Shown piece after piece: positions 5,423-5,568 of a stretch of 5,568 bases of DNA. How positions within the stretch are numbered: position 1 is the stretch's first letter; every line of letters starts with the position of its first letter. The position numbers and the translations under genes were made by a program. Under the pieces are notes generated by a model, which saw nothing but the letters and a program-made list of their open reading frames with translations, was not told where the DNA came from and did not search any database. The stretch is from an uncultured Ruminococcus sp. (GTDB lineage: Bacteria > Bacillota > Clostridia > Oscillospirales > Acutalibacteraceae), in contig CACXHC010000183.1 of the NCBI GenBank assembly GCA_902767285.1, positions 1 through 5,568 on the forward strand, in the 5' to 3' direction.

Positions 5423-5568
5423 AAAAAAACTTTAACTATATAAATCTTTTCGCTTTTCAACTGACTTTTCATAAACTGAAACAAATCCGACTGCACAAGT
5501 ACGCAGTCGGATTTGTTTCTATGGTTTATAGTAAATATTATTCCGCAGGTGTAAGTTCATGCACATAA
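5423..5568. repeat. Intergenic repeat, right copy (with hairpin insert)
   Basis: Blocks 5423-5445 and 5529-5568 match 1-23 and 56-95 in direct orientation, with three mismatches in 63 positions. The spacer between the blocks is 83 nt here and 32 nt in the left copy. The extra length corresponds to a long hairpin at 5471-5529. The match continues to the last base of the window, so the right boundary is not seen. Confidence 0.85.
5479..5518 (+). terminator. Strong hairpin, probable bidirectional terminator
   Basis: The arms 5479-5494 and 5503-5518 are perfectly complementary over 16 bp, with an 8-nt loop. A GC-rich core (CCGACTGC) is flanked by AAACAAAT on one side and ATTTGTTT on the other, the usual shape of a terminator that works in both directions. 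Outside it, ATAAAC (5471-5476) can also pair with GTTTAT (5524-5529). It is the first convincing terminator after the permease gene, about 100 nt past its stop codon. Confidence 0.75.

Noticed and set aside
1..5568. CRISPR array, prophage or integrated element bounded by the edge repeats
   Set aside because: There are only two repeat copies, about 5.4 kb apart, with housekeeping genes between them. No integrase, transposase or spacer pattern is seen.

Overview
The window is AT-rich DNA carrying six intact protein genes in the strand order - + + - - +. AGGAGG-type ribosome binding sites, sigma-A-like promoters and the gene families point to a low-GC Firmicute. I infer a gut-type Clostridia bacterium, Oscillospiraceae/Ruminococcaceae-like. 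The inference rests partly on the short deformylase with a GMAANM motif and on the AT-rich palindromic repeats between genes. No tRNA, rRNA, CRISPR array, transposase or integrase is visible.

Layout: positions 1-293 contain no gene but are densely structured. They hold one copy of a dispersed repeat (1-95), a compact three-helix element (105-159) and a roughly 100-bp palindrome (184-283) that probably ends transcription of the next gene. A stand-alone CinA C-terminal-type amidase (pncC) follows on the minus strand (294-785). A short divergent promoter region (786-913) then leads into two plus-strand genes. These are a divergent CrtO-like membrane protein (914-1450) and the 16S rRNA methyltransferase rsmE (1457-2182), whose ribosome binding site overlaps the stop codon of the first. 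rsmE converges on a THUMP-domain 23S-type rRNA methyltransferase (2179-3294, minus), and the two stop codons share one TTAA. The methyltransferase lies 19 nt downstream of a short peptide deformylase-like gene (3314-3724, minus), forming a probable two-gene operon. A divergent promoter region then drives an NCS2/AzgA-type purine permease (3910-5376, plus). After it come two hairpins and a second copy of the left-edge repeat (5423-5568), which here contains a long terminator-like hairpin.

How the genes relate: three of the six genes act on ribosomes or nascent protein (rsmE, the THUMP methyltransferase and the deformylase). The other two recognised enzymes or transporters are nucleotide-related: pncC in NMN/NAD salvage and the permease in purine uptake. 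This is mostly housekeeping content. The least ordinary parts are the CrtO-like protein, which lacks residues typical of its family, the deformylase-like protein, which lacks the usual motif-1 glutamine, and the repeat/hairpin modules at both edges. I see no convincing new multi-gene system.
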